From CADEED01 sp020442965 (lineage in GTDB: Bacteria > Pseudomonadota > Gammaproteobacteria > Steroidobacterales > Steroidobacteraceae), in contig JAWLAH010000003.1 in assembly GCA_041395525.1 (NCBI GenBank), forward strand, positions 247,947 to 311,946: a stretch of 64,000 nucleotides of DNA, given 5' to 3'. Both the position numbers and the translations under genes were made by a program. The first letter of the stretch is position 1. Each line of letters opens with the position of its first letter. Positions 1 to 8,506 of the stretch are shown one piece after another. The notes under the pieces were generated by a model. The model was not told where the DNA came from. It made no database searches and saw only the letters and a program-made list of their open reading frames with translations.

Positions 1-41
1 TCGCGCGCGGGCTCGTCTGCTGGCTCTGGCTGGGAAGTCAT
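1..41 (-). CDS. Possible 5' end of a gene following secB (partial)
   Basis: An ATG on the minus strand at 41 opens a frame (MTSQPEPADEPAR) that runs off the window edge, 14 bases after the secB stop. In many Gammaproteobacteria gpsA (glycerol-3-phosphate dehydrogenase) follows secB, so that is one possibility, but the 13 visible residues carry no recognisable motif. A weak GC-rich stretch precedes the ATG in place of a clear ribosome binding site. Low confidence. Confidence 0.3.
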   Translation of the reverse strand, partial: MTSQPEPADEPAR

Positions 42-55
42 GCCCCGGTTGGGTT

Positions 56-553
56 CTAGTTCTTGACGGGTTGTCGCTGCGCTTCCGCCATCGTCTCGGT
101 ATAGAGTGCGTCGAAATTGACCGCAGGCAGTACGAACTGCGGGAATCCGCCCTGCGTGACGAGCTGCGAGACGACGGCTCGCGCGTAGGGGAACAGCACG
201 CTCGGGCAAACGCTGCCGATCGCGCGTTTCTGATCCGCATCGCTGAGATTGCGAACCAGAAAGAGACCAGCCTGTTTCACTTCGACCAGAAAGGCTGTCT
301 TGTCCGCCTGCTTGGCATCGACGGTAACCGTGAGGACAACTTCGCGCACGTCGGGCGCAACCGTGTTGGCTTGCGTGTTCAGGTCCATCGAGAACTGCGG
401 ATTCCACTCGCCTTCGACACGCGGTCCGTTGGGCGCCTCGTACGAGCAGTCCTTCAGATAAACAGTCTGCAATGACAGGTGCGGTTCGGGCTCACCAGTG
501 ACACCCGCCTGCGCCGGGGTCGGGCCGTTCTGCGTTGGGTCGTTGCTCGCCAT
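56..553 (-). CDS. secB: Protein-export chaperone SecB
   Basis: This 165-residue protein matches SecB, the cytosolic tetrameric chaperone that holds unfolded preproteins and hands them to SecA for Sec export. The family core is visible: the early strand LSLQTVYLKDCSYEAPN, the EWNPQ segment, the paired strands around REVVLTVTV, and the C-terminal half with CPSVLFPYAR and GGFPQFVLPAVNF. Length is normal, with an N-terminal extension of about 25 residues rich in Pro, Gly and Gln. It lies 42 bases downstream of the glutaredoxin gene in the same direction, the usual grxC-secB arrangement, so the two are probably co-transcribed. Confidence 0.96.
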   Translation of the reverse strand: MASNDPTQNGPTPAQAGVTGEPEPHLSLQTVYLKDCSYEAPNGPRVEGEWNPQFSMDLNTQANTVAPDVREVVLTVTVDAKQADKTAFLVEVKQAGLFLVRNLSDADQKRAIGSVCPSVLFPYARAVVSQLVTQGGFPQFVLPAVNFDALYTETMAEAQRQPVKN

Positions 554-595
554 GAATTCTCCAGCAAAAGTGATCAGGGTCGCTGAGCGCGATGC

Positions 596-871
596 TCAGC
601 GGCTCAAAAGGCGATCCAGGCCACCTGCCGCTTCCAGCGCGTGTAGATCGTCGTTGCCGCCGACGTGATGTTCGCCGACAAAAATCTGCGGGACAGTGCG
701 CCGGTCGCTGCGAGCGATCATCTCGGCGCGCTTCTCTGGCGCGGCCTCGATGTCGATCTCCTCGAATACGATCTGTTTGCGCGTGAGGAGTTGGCGCGCC
801 TGCGCGCAGTATGGGCACCAGCTCGTGGCGTAAATCACCACTTGCGGTTGTGTCATGGTCGGCTGTGTCAC
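596..871 (-). CDS. grxC: Glutaredoxin 3 (GrxC)
   Basis: A 91-residue small thiol-disulfide oxidoreductase that uses glutathione to reduce disulfides and mixed disulfides in the cytoplasm. The dithiol active site CPYC is at residues 19-22, followed by the TVPQIF cis-proline segment and the GGNDDL glutathione-binding turn, all typical of GrxC. Met6 (MTQPQVV) is an equally plausible start and would give the more usual length of about 86. It sits between the rhodanese-like gene and secB, as yibN-grxC-secB does in enterobacteria, and the 6-base gap from the upstream gene implies one operon. Confidence 0.94.
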   Translation of the reverse strand: MTQPTMTQPQVVIYATSWCPYCAQARQLLTRKQIVFEEIDIEAAPEKRAEMIARSDRRTVPQIFVGEHHVGGNDDLHALEAAGGLDRLLSR

Positions 872-877
872 GGCCGG

Positions 878-1303
878 TCAGGCGCCTTTCGCCACGGGTA
901 GGTTGTCGGTGCGCCAACCCGCGAGTCCGCCGCGCAAGTTGAATGCCTTGGTGAACCCCTGTGCATGTAGCTGGCGAATGGCCGCCGCAGCGAGCGAACC
1001 CGTGTCGCAGTAGACGATCACGGGCTTCTCTTTATGCTTTTTCAGCGTGTCGCCCGCTGCCGGAATCTGATCGGACGGCAGGTGGCGCGCACCGACGACG
1101 TGGCCGGCCTCGAATGCATCAGCTTTGCGGATATCGAGCACGAGCGCGCCCTGATTCTGCAAGCGAATCAATTCTTGCGGTGACACCGACGCCGCGCTGG
1201 AGCCACGCTCGCGCAACTCGTAGACGACGACCAGCAGGGCGGCGACGGCGGCCAGGCCGACGAGTCCGGGATGATTCGCGACGTACTGTAGAAATCGATC
1301 CAT
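878..1303 (-). CDS. Membrane-anchored rhodanese-like protein (YibN type)
   Basis: The protein has one N-terminal membrane segment (residues about 11-28, HPGLVGLAAVAALLVVVY) and a single rhodanese domain with the catalytic cysteine at residue 99 in the loop YCDTGS, so it may carry a persulfide. I chose the Met at 1303, giving 141 residues, because the frame upstream to 1345 is arginine/serine-rich and lacks family features. It heads a probable operon with grxC and secB, as YibN does in E. coli. The physiological sulfur acceptor is not evident from sequence. Confidence 0.88.
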   Translation of the reverse strand: MDRFLQYVANHPGLVGLAAVAALLVVVYELRERGSSAASVSPQELIRLQNQGALVLDIRKADAFEAGHVVGARHLPSDQIPAAGDTLKKHKEKPVIVYCDTGSLAAAAIRQLHAQGFTKAFNLRGGLAGWRTDNLPVAKGA

Positions 1304-1343
1304 CGCGGATATGCGCCGCCGTTCGCTAGTGAATAGGTCGCGC

Positions 1344-1349
1344 ATTATA
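1344..1349 (-). promoter_or_regulatory. Candidate -10 element for the rhodanese-grxC-secB operon
   Basis: Read on the minus strand this is a perfect TATAAT in the 123-base divergent gap between the rhodanese gene and envC, about 40 bases upstream of the chosen start. I do not see a convincing -35 hexamer 17 bases further upstream, so the assignment rests on the -10 match and position only. Confidence 0.35.
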
Positions 1350-1426
1350 TCGGCGCAGCGCGGCGCGGGCGCGGCGTTTTTCCGCCTGCCGCAGCGTCAA
1401 CGGGTGCCGACCGTTACCATAGGCAC

Positions 1427-2605
1427 ATGCCGAAACTCTGGTCAGGAAAACTCGGAATCGCGCTGCTGGCGCTGAGCGCGAGCATCGGCGGCGTGGAGCT
1501 TGCGCGCGGCGCAGACAAAGACACCGCCAAAACGGAATCGCAGCTGAAGGAGGTTCGGCGACAGATTGACCGAATCCGCGAGCAAGTGACCCGCGATGCA
1601 TTGCGTCGCGATCAGATTGCAGCGGAACTGCAGGCAGCGGAGCAGACCGTCGGCAGCGTGCGCAACGCGCTCGCCAGGCTGCAGGCGGAACGCGCGGAGC
1701 GAGCGGCGAGACGTGACGAGCTCGCCGTCAAGCGTCAGACGCAGGAACGCGCACTGGCCGCAGAACGCGAGTCGCTGGCCGCGCAGATTCGGGCGGCCAG
1801 CTTGATAGGCCGCGAGGAGCCCCTGAAGTTGTTGCTGAATCAGAACGACCCGGCGCTCGTCGGTCGCATGTTCGATTACTACAGGTATTTTGGCCGCGCG
1901 CGCGCTGAGCAGATCGCCTCGATCGAAGCGCGGGTCGCCGCGCTCGACGAGATCGACGCCGCAGTCGCCGCCGAAGATGCGCGCCTGGCGGACCTGGAAC
2001 GCGAGCGGCGCGTGGAGCTCGCACGCCTGCAAAGTTCGCGCGATCAACGTGGCAAGGTCCTGGCGTCGCTCGAGAATGCATCGCGCTCGCGCGAACGGCA
2101 GCTGGCCCGCTTGCAACGACAGCAGGCGGGCCTCGAAAAGCTGCTGCAGGAACTGCGCCGCGCAATGGAACGCATGGACAAGTTTCCGACCGATAGCAAG
2201 GACGCTTTCGCGCGCCTGCGAGGCAAGCTTGCCTGGCCGGCGGCTGGCAAGCTCGTGGCGCGATTTGGTGAGACGCGCGCCGGCGGACTCAAGTGGTCGG
2301 GCGTGTTGTTAGCGGGTGAGGCGGGTGCGCCGGTCAGGGCGATCTACCGGGGGCGCATTGTATATGCCGATTGGTTACCCGGCTTGGGTCTACTGGCTAT
2401 CATCGACCATGGGGATGGTTACATGAGTCTCTACGGACACAATCAACAACTCTACAAGGCGGTGGGCGAACAGGTAGAAGCGGGCGACACCATCGCCGCG
2501 ATCGGCGATACCGGTGGGCGTTCCCGGCCGGAGTTGTATTTCGAGATTCGTAAGGGCGGCAGTCCGGTCGATCCGCGCAAGTGGTTCAACAAGCCAACGC
2601 CGTGA
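1427..2605 (+). CDS. envC: Murein hydrolase activator EnvC (degenerate LytM/M23 domain)
   Basis: This 392-residue protein has a signal peptide (first 28 residues), a long Arg/Glu/Ala-rich coiled coil (about 35-245) and a C-terminal LytM fold (about 270-390). In E. coli, EnvC is recruited by FtsEX and activates the amidases AmiA/AmiB during septum splitting. The zinc site of true M23 peptidases is lost: the usual HxH near the C terminus reads ELYFEIR, and the first ligand position in the GVLLAGEAGAPV segment is not His. This matches EnvC, an activator and not an enzyme. It is divergent from the rhodanese gene, as in E. coli where envC and yibN are close; the usual neighbour gpmI is absent. Confidence 0.93.
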   Translation: MPKLWSGKLGIALLALSASIGGVELARGADKDTAKTESQLKEVRRQIDRIREQVTRDALRRDQIAAELQAAEQTVGSVRNALARLQAERAERAARRDELAVKRQTQERALAAERESLAAQIRAASLIGREEPLKLLLNQNDPALVGRMFDYYRYFGRARAEQIASIEARVAALDEIDAAVAAEDARLADLERERRVELARLQSSRDQRGKVLASLENASRSRERQLARLQRQQAGLEKLLQELRRAMERMDKFPTDSKDAFARLRGKLAWPAAGKLVARFGETRAGGLKWSGVLLAGEAGAPVRAIYRGRIVYADWLPGLGLLAIIDHGDGYMSLYGHNQQLYKAVGEQVEAGDTIAAIGDTGGRSRPELYFEIRKGGSPVDPRKWFNKPTP

Positions 2606-2862
2606 GGCTCCGAGCGCGGGAACTGCGGCAGAAGTCGCGAAAACTGGCGTAATCGACTCGATTAAGTTAACGCTCGCGGACGTACGTCACGCTAGGCTTG
2701 CCGCAGGTCCTGCCCGGCGCGGCTTGCGCGGCGTTCTGGCGGGGTAACAAAACGCCAAGTACGTCAACGTGCCGGGCGAGCTTATTGGCGATGCTGGCCG
2801 TCCGGATGACCGCCCATGTACCTAGCCACCCTGACAACTACACGAGCGATTGAGCGCCACGG
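2606..2862. other. Intergenic stretch without recognised gene
   Basis: These 257 bases between envC and the EAL gene contain only short frames without a recognisable product. I found no strong hairpin with a T-tract, no tRNA and no clear promoter. It probably carries the promoter of the downstream cyclic-di-GMP gene. Confidence 0.4.
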
Positions 2863-5100
2863 ATGACGCAAACACACTCACTTGAGCCATACGCACAACT
2901 CGTGCGGTCGCTGCTGCCGCGTTGCAGCGCGATCAACATCTTCGACGCACTCGGCGATCTCATCTGGTCGAGCGCCAACAGCGCTGGTCCGGACATGTTT
3001 CGACTGGTTGCGGAGGCGATCTCGGTTGCCGAGGCTGACAGTGACAGCGCCGGTCAGCTGCGCCAACTGCCAGACAGCGGGCCTACTTACCTGTTCTGGT
3101 TGCGTGACGGGCGCAACAAGCTCGCGCTGATCGTCGCGATCAGTTGTCGTCGCATCGGCGACGGCGAGCAGCAATCGTTCGCTTTCGTCAACGGCCTCCT
3201 CAGGCCTGCGCTCGAGTGTCTGCGACGTGACTTCCAGTCACAGTCGAACATCCGCAACCTGAGTGAATCGCTCTCGTCGCGTGACAAGGATCTGGAGCTG
3301 TTACTCGCGGTATCGAGCGACCGCGAGGATGGCGGCACCGATGACCTGAAGACCTTGCTGCAGAACGCAACATCGCACCTGAAGTGTGCGATGAGCGCGA
3401 TCATCGTGCCCGAGAAGGGCCTGGTTCAGGTATATTCCGATCCCGACAGCGGGGCGGATAGCGGTATCGTTGCCAAGACACATCGCCAACTGTTAGCGCT
3501 GACACAGACTCGCCGCGAGCCGGTGATCATCAACAAGGTAGCCGCCAAGAATCACAAGGCGCGGGTGCCCTATCGAATCATCGCCTGTCCCATTCGCCAG
3601 GTCAGCGGTCGTGCCATGGGCGTACTGGCACTGTTTCGACACGAAACCAGCGCGGGTTTCGCCGAACGTGACGCACAGCTTGCCGATCTGCTGGCGCGCA
3701 AGGCCGCCACCGCGATTGAATCCAGTTATGACACCTTGTCGGGACTCTTGACCCGTGCCGCGCTCGAACAGCGGGTACGGCTGGCATTCGCCGATGAGTC
3801 GCAACGCAGTCGTACCACATCGCTCCTGTACATCGATGTCGATCAGTTGCACGTGCTGAATGAAAACCTCGGCATGCACATTGGTGACAAGGCCATCGCG
3901 CAGATCGGCGAACTCGTTCGTCGCCGGCTGCCGCCGTCCGCGATCGCAGCGCGAATTTCCGGCGATCGATTTGCAATCCTGTTGCCGGGTGCGCTCGAGG
4001 AAGCACAGGCGTTCGCCGATAGTCTGCGCGAGGGTGCGACGAAGCTCGTGCCCGCGGGCGACGACGCACGCTTTGCGATATCGATCAGTGTCGGTATTGC
4101 ACCGTTCACGTACCGCGACCGCGATATCAGTCGGCCGCTCGCCGAGGCAGAGTCTGCTTGCAAGGCGGCCAAGGATCGCGGTCGCAATCGCGTCGAGTTG
4201 TTCCAGGACGCTGACGTCAGCATCGTGCGCCGCTTCACCGATATCAACGTCGCTACCGACGTGCGGGTCGCGCTCGCGGAGAATCGCTTGCGGCTCGCGG
4301 CGCAGATGATCATGCCGCTCGTCGACGGCAGCGGTCGGCCGCACTTCGAAATCTTGCTGCGGATGGTCGATCGGGCCGGCAACACCATCGGCCCCGAGCG
4401 ATTCCTTTCGGCGGCGATGCGCTATCAAATGATGCGGACGATCGACCGTTGGGTGCTCGGGGAGACCGTGCGTATGTTGCAGCCGCACGCCGACATCCTG
4501 GCCGACTCTCCGATCGTGTTTGCGATCAACTTCTCTGGTCAGTCGATCGGTGACGAAGGCTTCGCAGATTTCGTTATCCAGTCCGTGGAATCGAGTGGGC
4601 TCGATCCGGGCGTGTTCTGCTTCGAACTGACTGAGAGCGCTGCGGTGGCGAGCATCGAAGCGACCGAGTCGCTCATGCGGCGGCTACGCAAGCTCGGCTG
4701 CGAGGTTGCACTCGACGATTTTGGCACCGGACAGTCCTCGCTCGCGTATCTGCGGCGTTTGCCGGTCGATATTCTCAAGATCGACGGCAGCTTCGTTCGA
4801 GACGTGCTGAAGGACCCGCGGGCCGAATCGATGGTTCGCGCCATCGCGCAGCTGGCGCGTTCGATGGGCATTGTCACGGTGGCTGAGTATGTCGAGACGG
4901 ATGAGATCTACCGGTCGGTCGTCGAGCTAGGTGTCGATTATGGCCAGGGCTTTGCCATCGGTCGGCCCAAGCCATTCACGGAGATTCTGGAGGAACTGCC
5001 GATGCTGGCGGCGGCTCGCCCGATCCATGTCATGGAACCGGATCTGACCGCGGCCGGGCAGAGCCTTGGCGAGCATCATTCCCGACGGATCACGCACTAG
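2863..5100 (+). CDS. Cyclic-di-GMP phosphodiesterase with GAF-like and degenerate GGDEF domains, EAL C-terminal
   Basis: The 745-residue protein lacks membrane segments. A sensory N-terminal region (about 1-285, the second half GAF-like) is followed by a GGDEF domain (about 290-450) whose signature is SGDRF near residue 366, so cyclase activity is unlikely. The C-terminal EAL domain (about 465-725) begins with EILLRM in place of EALLRW but keeps the metal and catalytic residues seen in active enzymes: the Asn in INFSGQS, ELTES, DDFGTG, LKIDGSFV and the AEYVET glutamate. The best reading is a c-di-GMP phosphodiesterase with a regulatory, possibly GTP-binding, GGDEF domain. The start ATG has a poor ribosome binding site. 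Confidence 0.9.
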   Translation: MTQTHSLEPYAQLVRSLLPRCSAINIFDALGDLIWSSANSAGPDMFRLVAEAISVAEADSDSAGQLRQLPDSGPTYLFWLRDGRNKLALIVAISCRRIGDGEQQSFAFVNGLLRPALECLRRDFQSQSNIRNLSESLSSRDKDLELLLAVSSDREDGGTDDLKTLLQNATSHLKCAMSAIIVPEKGLVQVYSDPDSGADSGIVAKTHRQLLALTQTRREPVIINKVAAKNHKARVPYRIIACPIRQVSGRAMGVLALFRHETSAGFAERDAQLADLLARKAATAIESSYDTLSGLLTRAALEQRVRLAFADESQRSRTTSLLYIDVDQLHVLNENLGMHIGDKAIAQIGELVRRRLPPSAIAARISGDRFAILLPGALEEAQAFADSLREGATKLVPAGDDARFAISISVGIAPFTYRDRDISRPLAEAESACKAAKDRGRNRVELFQDADVSIVRRFTDINVATDVRVALAENRLRLAAQMIMPLVDGSGRPHFEILLRMVDRAGNTIGPERFLSAAMRYQMMRTIDRWVLGETVRMLQPHADILADSPIVFAINFSGQSIGDEGFADFVIQSVESSGLDPGVFCFELTESAAVASIEATESLMRRLRKLGCEVALDDFGTGQSSLAYLRRLPVDILKIDGSFVRDVLKDPRAESMVRAIAQLARSMGIVTVAEYVETDEIYRSVVELGVDYGQGFAIGRPKPFTEILEELPMLAAARPIHVMEPDLTAAGQSLGEHHSRRITH

Positions 5101-5164
5101 CCGCAGGCAGCATTGCTGCATTGCGACACTCGCGGGCTCGCGCCAGTCAGGTAGTATCGCGCTC

Positions 5165-6439
5165 ATGCGCCCCACCACACGAACGCTCGCGACCCTGGCG
5201 ACCGGCACCCTGCTCGGGCTACTCGTTGCGATCGGCGGTGACGTACGCGCCAGTCGCGACACCCTGCCCGCGACGAACATTCCACCGCCGCCCGTCACGA
5301 TCGCCACAGGGTCCGAGGACAGCAGGCTGCTGCATGAAGTTGTCGAACGAGTCAAACGCGAATATGTAGAGCCCGTGACCGACGCCGAACTGATGGGTCA
5401 CGCCGTGCGTGGACTGGTGGCCGGCCTTGATCCGTACTCCGCCTTTCTCGACCGCGACGAGTATGAAGAAATGCGGGTCAGCACCGCGGGCAGCTATCCC
5501 GGTGTCGGTATCGAAGTCGCGGCGGCGCACGATGCCATTCGGGTTGTTAGACCGTTCGAGCAGTCGCCGGCTGCGCGCGCCGGTTTACGGGCCGGTGACC
5601 TGGTCGTATCCATCGACGGCGAGCTGGTGGGTGACAACGTGAACGCTGCGATCATGCGTATGCGCGGTCCGGCCGGTTCAGCCGTACACCTGTCGGTACG
5701 TCGCAACGGTGAGGTGTTGCCGCTGGAATTCGTTCTACAACGTGCACAGGTCGAGGTGCACAGCGTTACAGCGTTTCGGTTGACGCCGCGGATCGGTTAT
5801 GTGCGGATCGCCCACTTCAGTGCCACGACGGCACAGGATTTTCGGCGCGCCATCTACGAGCTGACGACCGGCCCGCACCGGCTGGCCGGCGTCGTGATCG
5901 ACCTGCGCAACAATCCCGGTGGCGTGCTCGAGGCCGCCGTAGAAGTGGCTGATTCGATGCTCGACGCCGGCACTATCGTATCCGCGGATGGGCGCACGGC
6001 GGAGGCCCGCTTTCAAATGTCCGCGCAACCGGGCGATATGCTGGCGGGTGTCCCGGCCGTGGTGCTCGTGAACGGCGCGTCCGCGTCCGCGGCCGAAATT
6101 CTCGCTGGCGCGTTGCAGGATAATCGCCGTGCCGCACTGATGGGTCGCAAGACCTTCGGCAAGGGCTCGGTTCAGACAATCATGCCGCTCTCGCAAGGCC
6201 GCGCGATCAAGCTCACGACATCCCACTATTACACGCCCTCTGGTCGATCCATCGACGGCCGCGGAATCGAGCCTGACATAGCGCTCGACGGGCCCGATCC
6301 GACGCCGGTCGACCTGACGGATCAAGGCGCCCGCGCGACGCTCGTTGAGCGCGATGCCGATGTCGCCGCGGCGCTCGCGACGTTCGAGCATGCGCCCGCA
6401 GCGCGCTCCCCGCGACGTCTAACCGCCAGACTGCGGTAA
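5165..6439 (+). CDS. Carboxy-terminal processing protease, S41 family (CtpA-like)
   Basis: This 424-residue periplasmic protease has an N-terminal signal/anchor (ATGTLLGLLVAIGGDVRA), a PDZ domain (about residues 100-185, with YPGVGIEV and RAGLRAGDLV) and an S41 core. The Ser-Lys dyad is visible: Ser308 in NGASASAAEI and Lys333 in TFGKGSVQ, spaced 25 residues as in Prc/CtpA. Such enzymes trim or degrade envelope proteins, including murein hydrolases, which suits the nearby envC. I start at 5165 because earlier frame-compatible codons overlap the preceding gene and encode no signal peptide. A TAGTAT hexamer lies 7 bases before this ATG and no Shine-Dalgarno is evident. Confidence 0.93.
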   Translation: MRPTTRTLATLATGTLLGLLVAIGGDVRASRDTLPATNIPPPPVTIATGSEDSRLLHEVVERVKREYVEPVTDAELMGHAVRGLVAGLDPYSAFLDRDEYEEMRVSTAGSYPGVGIEVAAAHDAIRVVRPFEQSPAARAGLRAGDLVVSIDGELVGDNVNAAIMRMRGPAGSAVHLSVRRNGEVLPLEFVLQRAQVEVHSVTAFRLTPRIGYVRIAHFSATTAQDFRRAIYELTTGPHRLAGVVIDLRNNPGGVLEAAVEVADSMLDAGTIVSADGRTAEARFQMSAQPGDMLAGVPAVVLVNGASASAAEILAGALQDNRRAALMGRKTFGKGSVQTIMPLSQGRAIKLTTSHYYTPSGRSIDGRGIEPDIALDGPDPTPVDLTDQGARATLVERDADVAAALATFEHAPAARSPRRLTARLR

Positions 6440-6461
6440 TTCCGCGCGCGGAAGTTGTTAC

Positions 6462-7124
6462 GTGGATCTGCTCGCAACGCTGATCGATTTCGTTCTGCAC
6501 CTGGATCGCCACCTGGTCGAACTGCTGGTGCGATACGACGTATGGATATACGCCATCCTGTTTCTGATCGTCTTTGCGGAGACCGGATTCGTGGTGACGC
6601 CGTTCCTGCCTGGCGATAGCCTGCTGTTCGCCGTCGGCGCGCTCGCAGCCGTGGATAGCAGCGGCACACTCAATGTGCATCTCGTTGCCCTGCTGTTGGT
6701 CACGGCCGCGATACTTGGCAACACCACTAACTATCAGGTCGGTCACTGGATCGGGCCGCCTGCCTTCAGCGGCAAGTACCGCTTGTTGAAAGTGCAGTAT
6801 CTGCGCCAGGCAGAAGGCTATTTCACCAAGTATGGCGCGACCACGATCCTCATTTCGCGCTTCGTGCCGATCTTGCGTACTGTCGCGCCGTTCGTGGCGG
6901 GTGTGGCGCGGATGCCGTATATGCGCTTTCAAGGCTTCAGCATCGTCGGAGCGTTGCTGTGGGTCGTGCTGCTGCTCTACGCCGGCTATTTCTTCGGCAA
7001 TATTCCGCTGGTGCGCAACAATTTCAGCCTGGTGACAATCGGTATCATCATCGTATCGCTCGTTCCGGTGCTGGTGACCGTGGTCAGAGCGCGCAGCGAC
7101 GCAGCGCGCAGTCCGGCCGCCTGA
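6462..7124 (+). CDS. DedA family membrane protein
   Basis: A 220-residue polytopic protein of the DedA/VTT superfamily, linked to undecaprenyl-phosphate or lipid recycling and proton-dependent transport. Family marks are ETGFVVTPFLPGDSLLF near residues 40-60 and the FVPILRTVAPFVAG segment with the conserved Arg in re-entrant loop 2. Membrane helices cover most of the chain. Translation appears to start at a GTG 22 bases after the protease gene. No partner gene nearby narrows its substrate. Confidence 0.92.
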   Translation: MDLLATLIDFVLHLDRHLVELLVRYDVWIYAILFLIVFAETGFVVTPFLPGDSLLFAVGALAAVDSSGTLNVHLVALLLVTAAILGNTTNYQVGHWIGPPAFSGKYRLLKVQYLRQAEGYFTKYGATTILISRFVPILRTVAPFVAGVARMPYMRFQGFSIVGALLWVVLLLYAGYFFGNIPLVRNNFSLVTIGIIIVSLVPVLVTVVRARSDAARSPAA

Positions 7125-7156
7125 TCGCCCGCGTCACCATCACGATGCTGCCTGCG

Positions 7157-7546
7157 CTAACCGCGTAGCAACTGCATGACGACGCCAACCAGCGCACCGA
7201 CCAGCAGCGCGATCATGGCCAGTGCCGTGACGCCGTAGCCCGCGGCGCGCTTCGCGGGTGCTCGTGTGTAGCCGACGAAATACATCATTCGTCCGATCAG
7301 GTAAACCACGCCGAGACCGGCCGCCCAGGGGTCGCTCACATAGCGCGCGAAGAGCCACAGGGACGGCACTACGATGATCAGGCACTCGAGGGTGTTTTGT
7401 TGGACGCGTAGGTAGCGTTCAAAGTCGGGCTGGCCGGTGACAGCCGGAGCCGGTACGCCGTACTTGCCGCGGGCACGGCCGACGGCCATCGCGAACCCCA
7501 GGTACTGCAGCAGTGCCAGTGCTGTCACGAGATCGACGTAAATCAC
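7157..7546 (-). CDS. MAPEG family membrane protein
   Basis: The 129-residue protein has four predicted membrane helices and the MAPEG signature ERYLRVQQNTLE near residues 40-51. The family includes membrane glutathione transferases and related proteins, and bacterial members are mostly uncharacterised. I start at a GTG at 7546 because it is preceded by a good ribosome binding site (AGAGGGG, 8 bases upstream); the longer frame upstream is the shadow of the divergent SRPBCC gene. It is convergent with the DedA gene. Confidence 0.86.
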   Translation of the reverse strand: MIYVDLVTALALLQYLGFAMAVGRARGKYGVPAPAVTGQPDFERYLRVQQNTLECLIIVVPSLWLFARYVSDPWAAGLGVVYLIGRMMYFVGYTRAPAKRAAGYGVTALAMIALLVGALVGVVMQLLRG

Positions 7547-7663
7547 GGTAGAACCCCTCTGCAAGCGCGACGAGCTGCCTTGCTCAGCTTGGATGTTGCA
7601 CTGAATGTTAGTGCACGTGCATTCGCCGCGTCTCGCAATCTCATCCGATGGCACAATAGCGCG

Positions 7664-8128
7664 GTGGCGAACGACTGCAGAAGTTATGCCTTGCGTACCG
7701 ACATCGGCGTGCCGGTCGCTCGCGTTTGGGCGGCCTGGACCAACCCGACATCGCTCACACGGTGGTGTGCCCCAAGTGCGGCGATCAGGGCTCAGACCGA
7801 CGGCAGCTTCCGGGTTCGATTCGATAGCGCAGTCGAGATCGACGCGCATGTCGACGTCTTCGAACCGCGGCAGCGGTTGCGGTTGATCCTGCTGAGTGGT
7901 TCGTCGGCACCCGCGTTCGATGGCGTCGAGATCGACGACTTCGTGTTCGAGGCATACGCCGCGACGAGTGGCGAGCAGTCGCGGTTGCGGCTGCTCAATT
8001 CCGGCCTGCCGAATAGTCCGGGGTGGGATCATTACTATGCTCGCAAGCGGGTACACTGGCAGCGGGCGTTGGCGCGTTTGAAAGTGTTTCTCGAAAAGAA
8101 CCTTGACCGCGAGGAGTCTGCTTTATGA
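7664..8128 (+). CDS. SRPBCC (START/AHSA1-like) domain protein
   Basis: A protein of about 154 residues with the SRPBCC fold: an early strand ending in VARVWAAWTNP, the TRWCAP segment, a run of beta strands (FRVRFDS, IDAHVDVFEPRQRLRL) and a C-terminal helix (HWQRALARLKVFLEK). Members bind small hydrophobic ligands or act as Hsp90 co-chaperone-like proteins; no ligand can be named here. The start is uncertain: GTG 7664 puts the first strand near the N terminus, while ATG 7580 would add 28 unremarkable residues. Its end overlaps the next gene by four bases (ATGA), implying coupling. Confidence 0.8.
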   Translation: MANDCRSYALRTDIGVPVARVWAAWTNPTSLTRWCAPSAAIRAQTDGSFRVRFDSAVEIDAHVDVFEPRQRLRLILLSGSSAPAFDGVEIDDFVFEAYAATSGEQSRLRLLNSGLPNSPGWDHYYARKRVHWQRALARLKVFLEKNLDREESAL

Positions 8129-8502
8129 TCGGCTTTGTACTTCGGGGTCTGATCGCGGCCCTAGGACTTTGGATTGCGACGCGTTGGCTACCTGGAGTGG
8201 CGATCGACACACCGCTAACTCTGGTACTTGCCGGCCTTTTGTTAGGCCTGGTCAATGCGATCGTCCGCCCGATCGCCATCATTCTGACGCTGCCGATGAC
8301 CATCGTCACGCTGGGATTGTTCCTGCTCGTCATCAATGCAGCGATGGTCGGACTCGTGGCTCTCATGATGCCGGGATTTCAGCTGCGCGGCTTCTGGAAT
8401 GCGGTGTTGACTGCGATCATCGTGAGCCTGGTGAGCTGGATCGGTTCGTGGTTCATTGGATCGAGGGGCAAGATCGAAGTGCTGCGCCGCGACGCCAAGT
8501 AG
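8125..8502 (+). CDS. Phage holin family 4 / YvlD-type membrane protein
   Basis: This 125-residue protein consists almost entirely of four hydrophobic helices with the VNAIVRPIAIILTLP motif typical of the so-called superfamily IV holins. These are chromosomal membrane proteins of unknown role; despite the name there are no phage genes here. It overlaps the SRPBCC gene by four bases. Confidence 0.85.
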   Translation: MIGFVLRGLIAALGLWIATRWLPGVAIDTPLTLVLAGLLLGLVNAIVRPIAIILTLPMTIVTLGLFLLVINAAMVGLVALMMPGFQLRGFWNAVLTAIIVSLVSWIGSWFIGSRGKIEVLRRDAK

Positions 8503-8506
8503 CGAG

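Noticed and set aside
3493..4488. A 331-codon frame antisense to the EAL protein
   Set aside because: Compositional shadow: His/Arg-rich, no family resemblance, and no start context.
8125..8502. Holin-like gene as a sign of prophage
   Set aside because: No lysin, capsid, integrase or attachment repeats nearby; this holin superfamily is commonly chromosomal.
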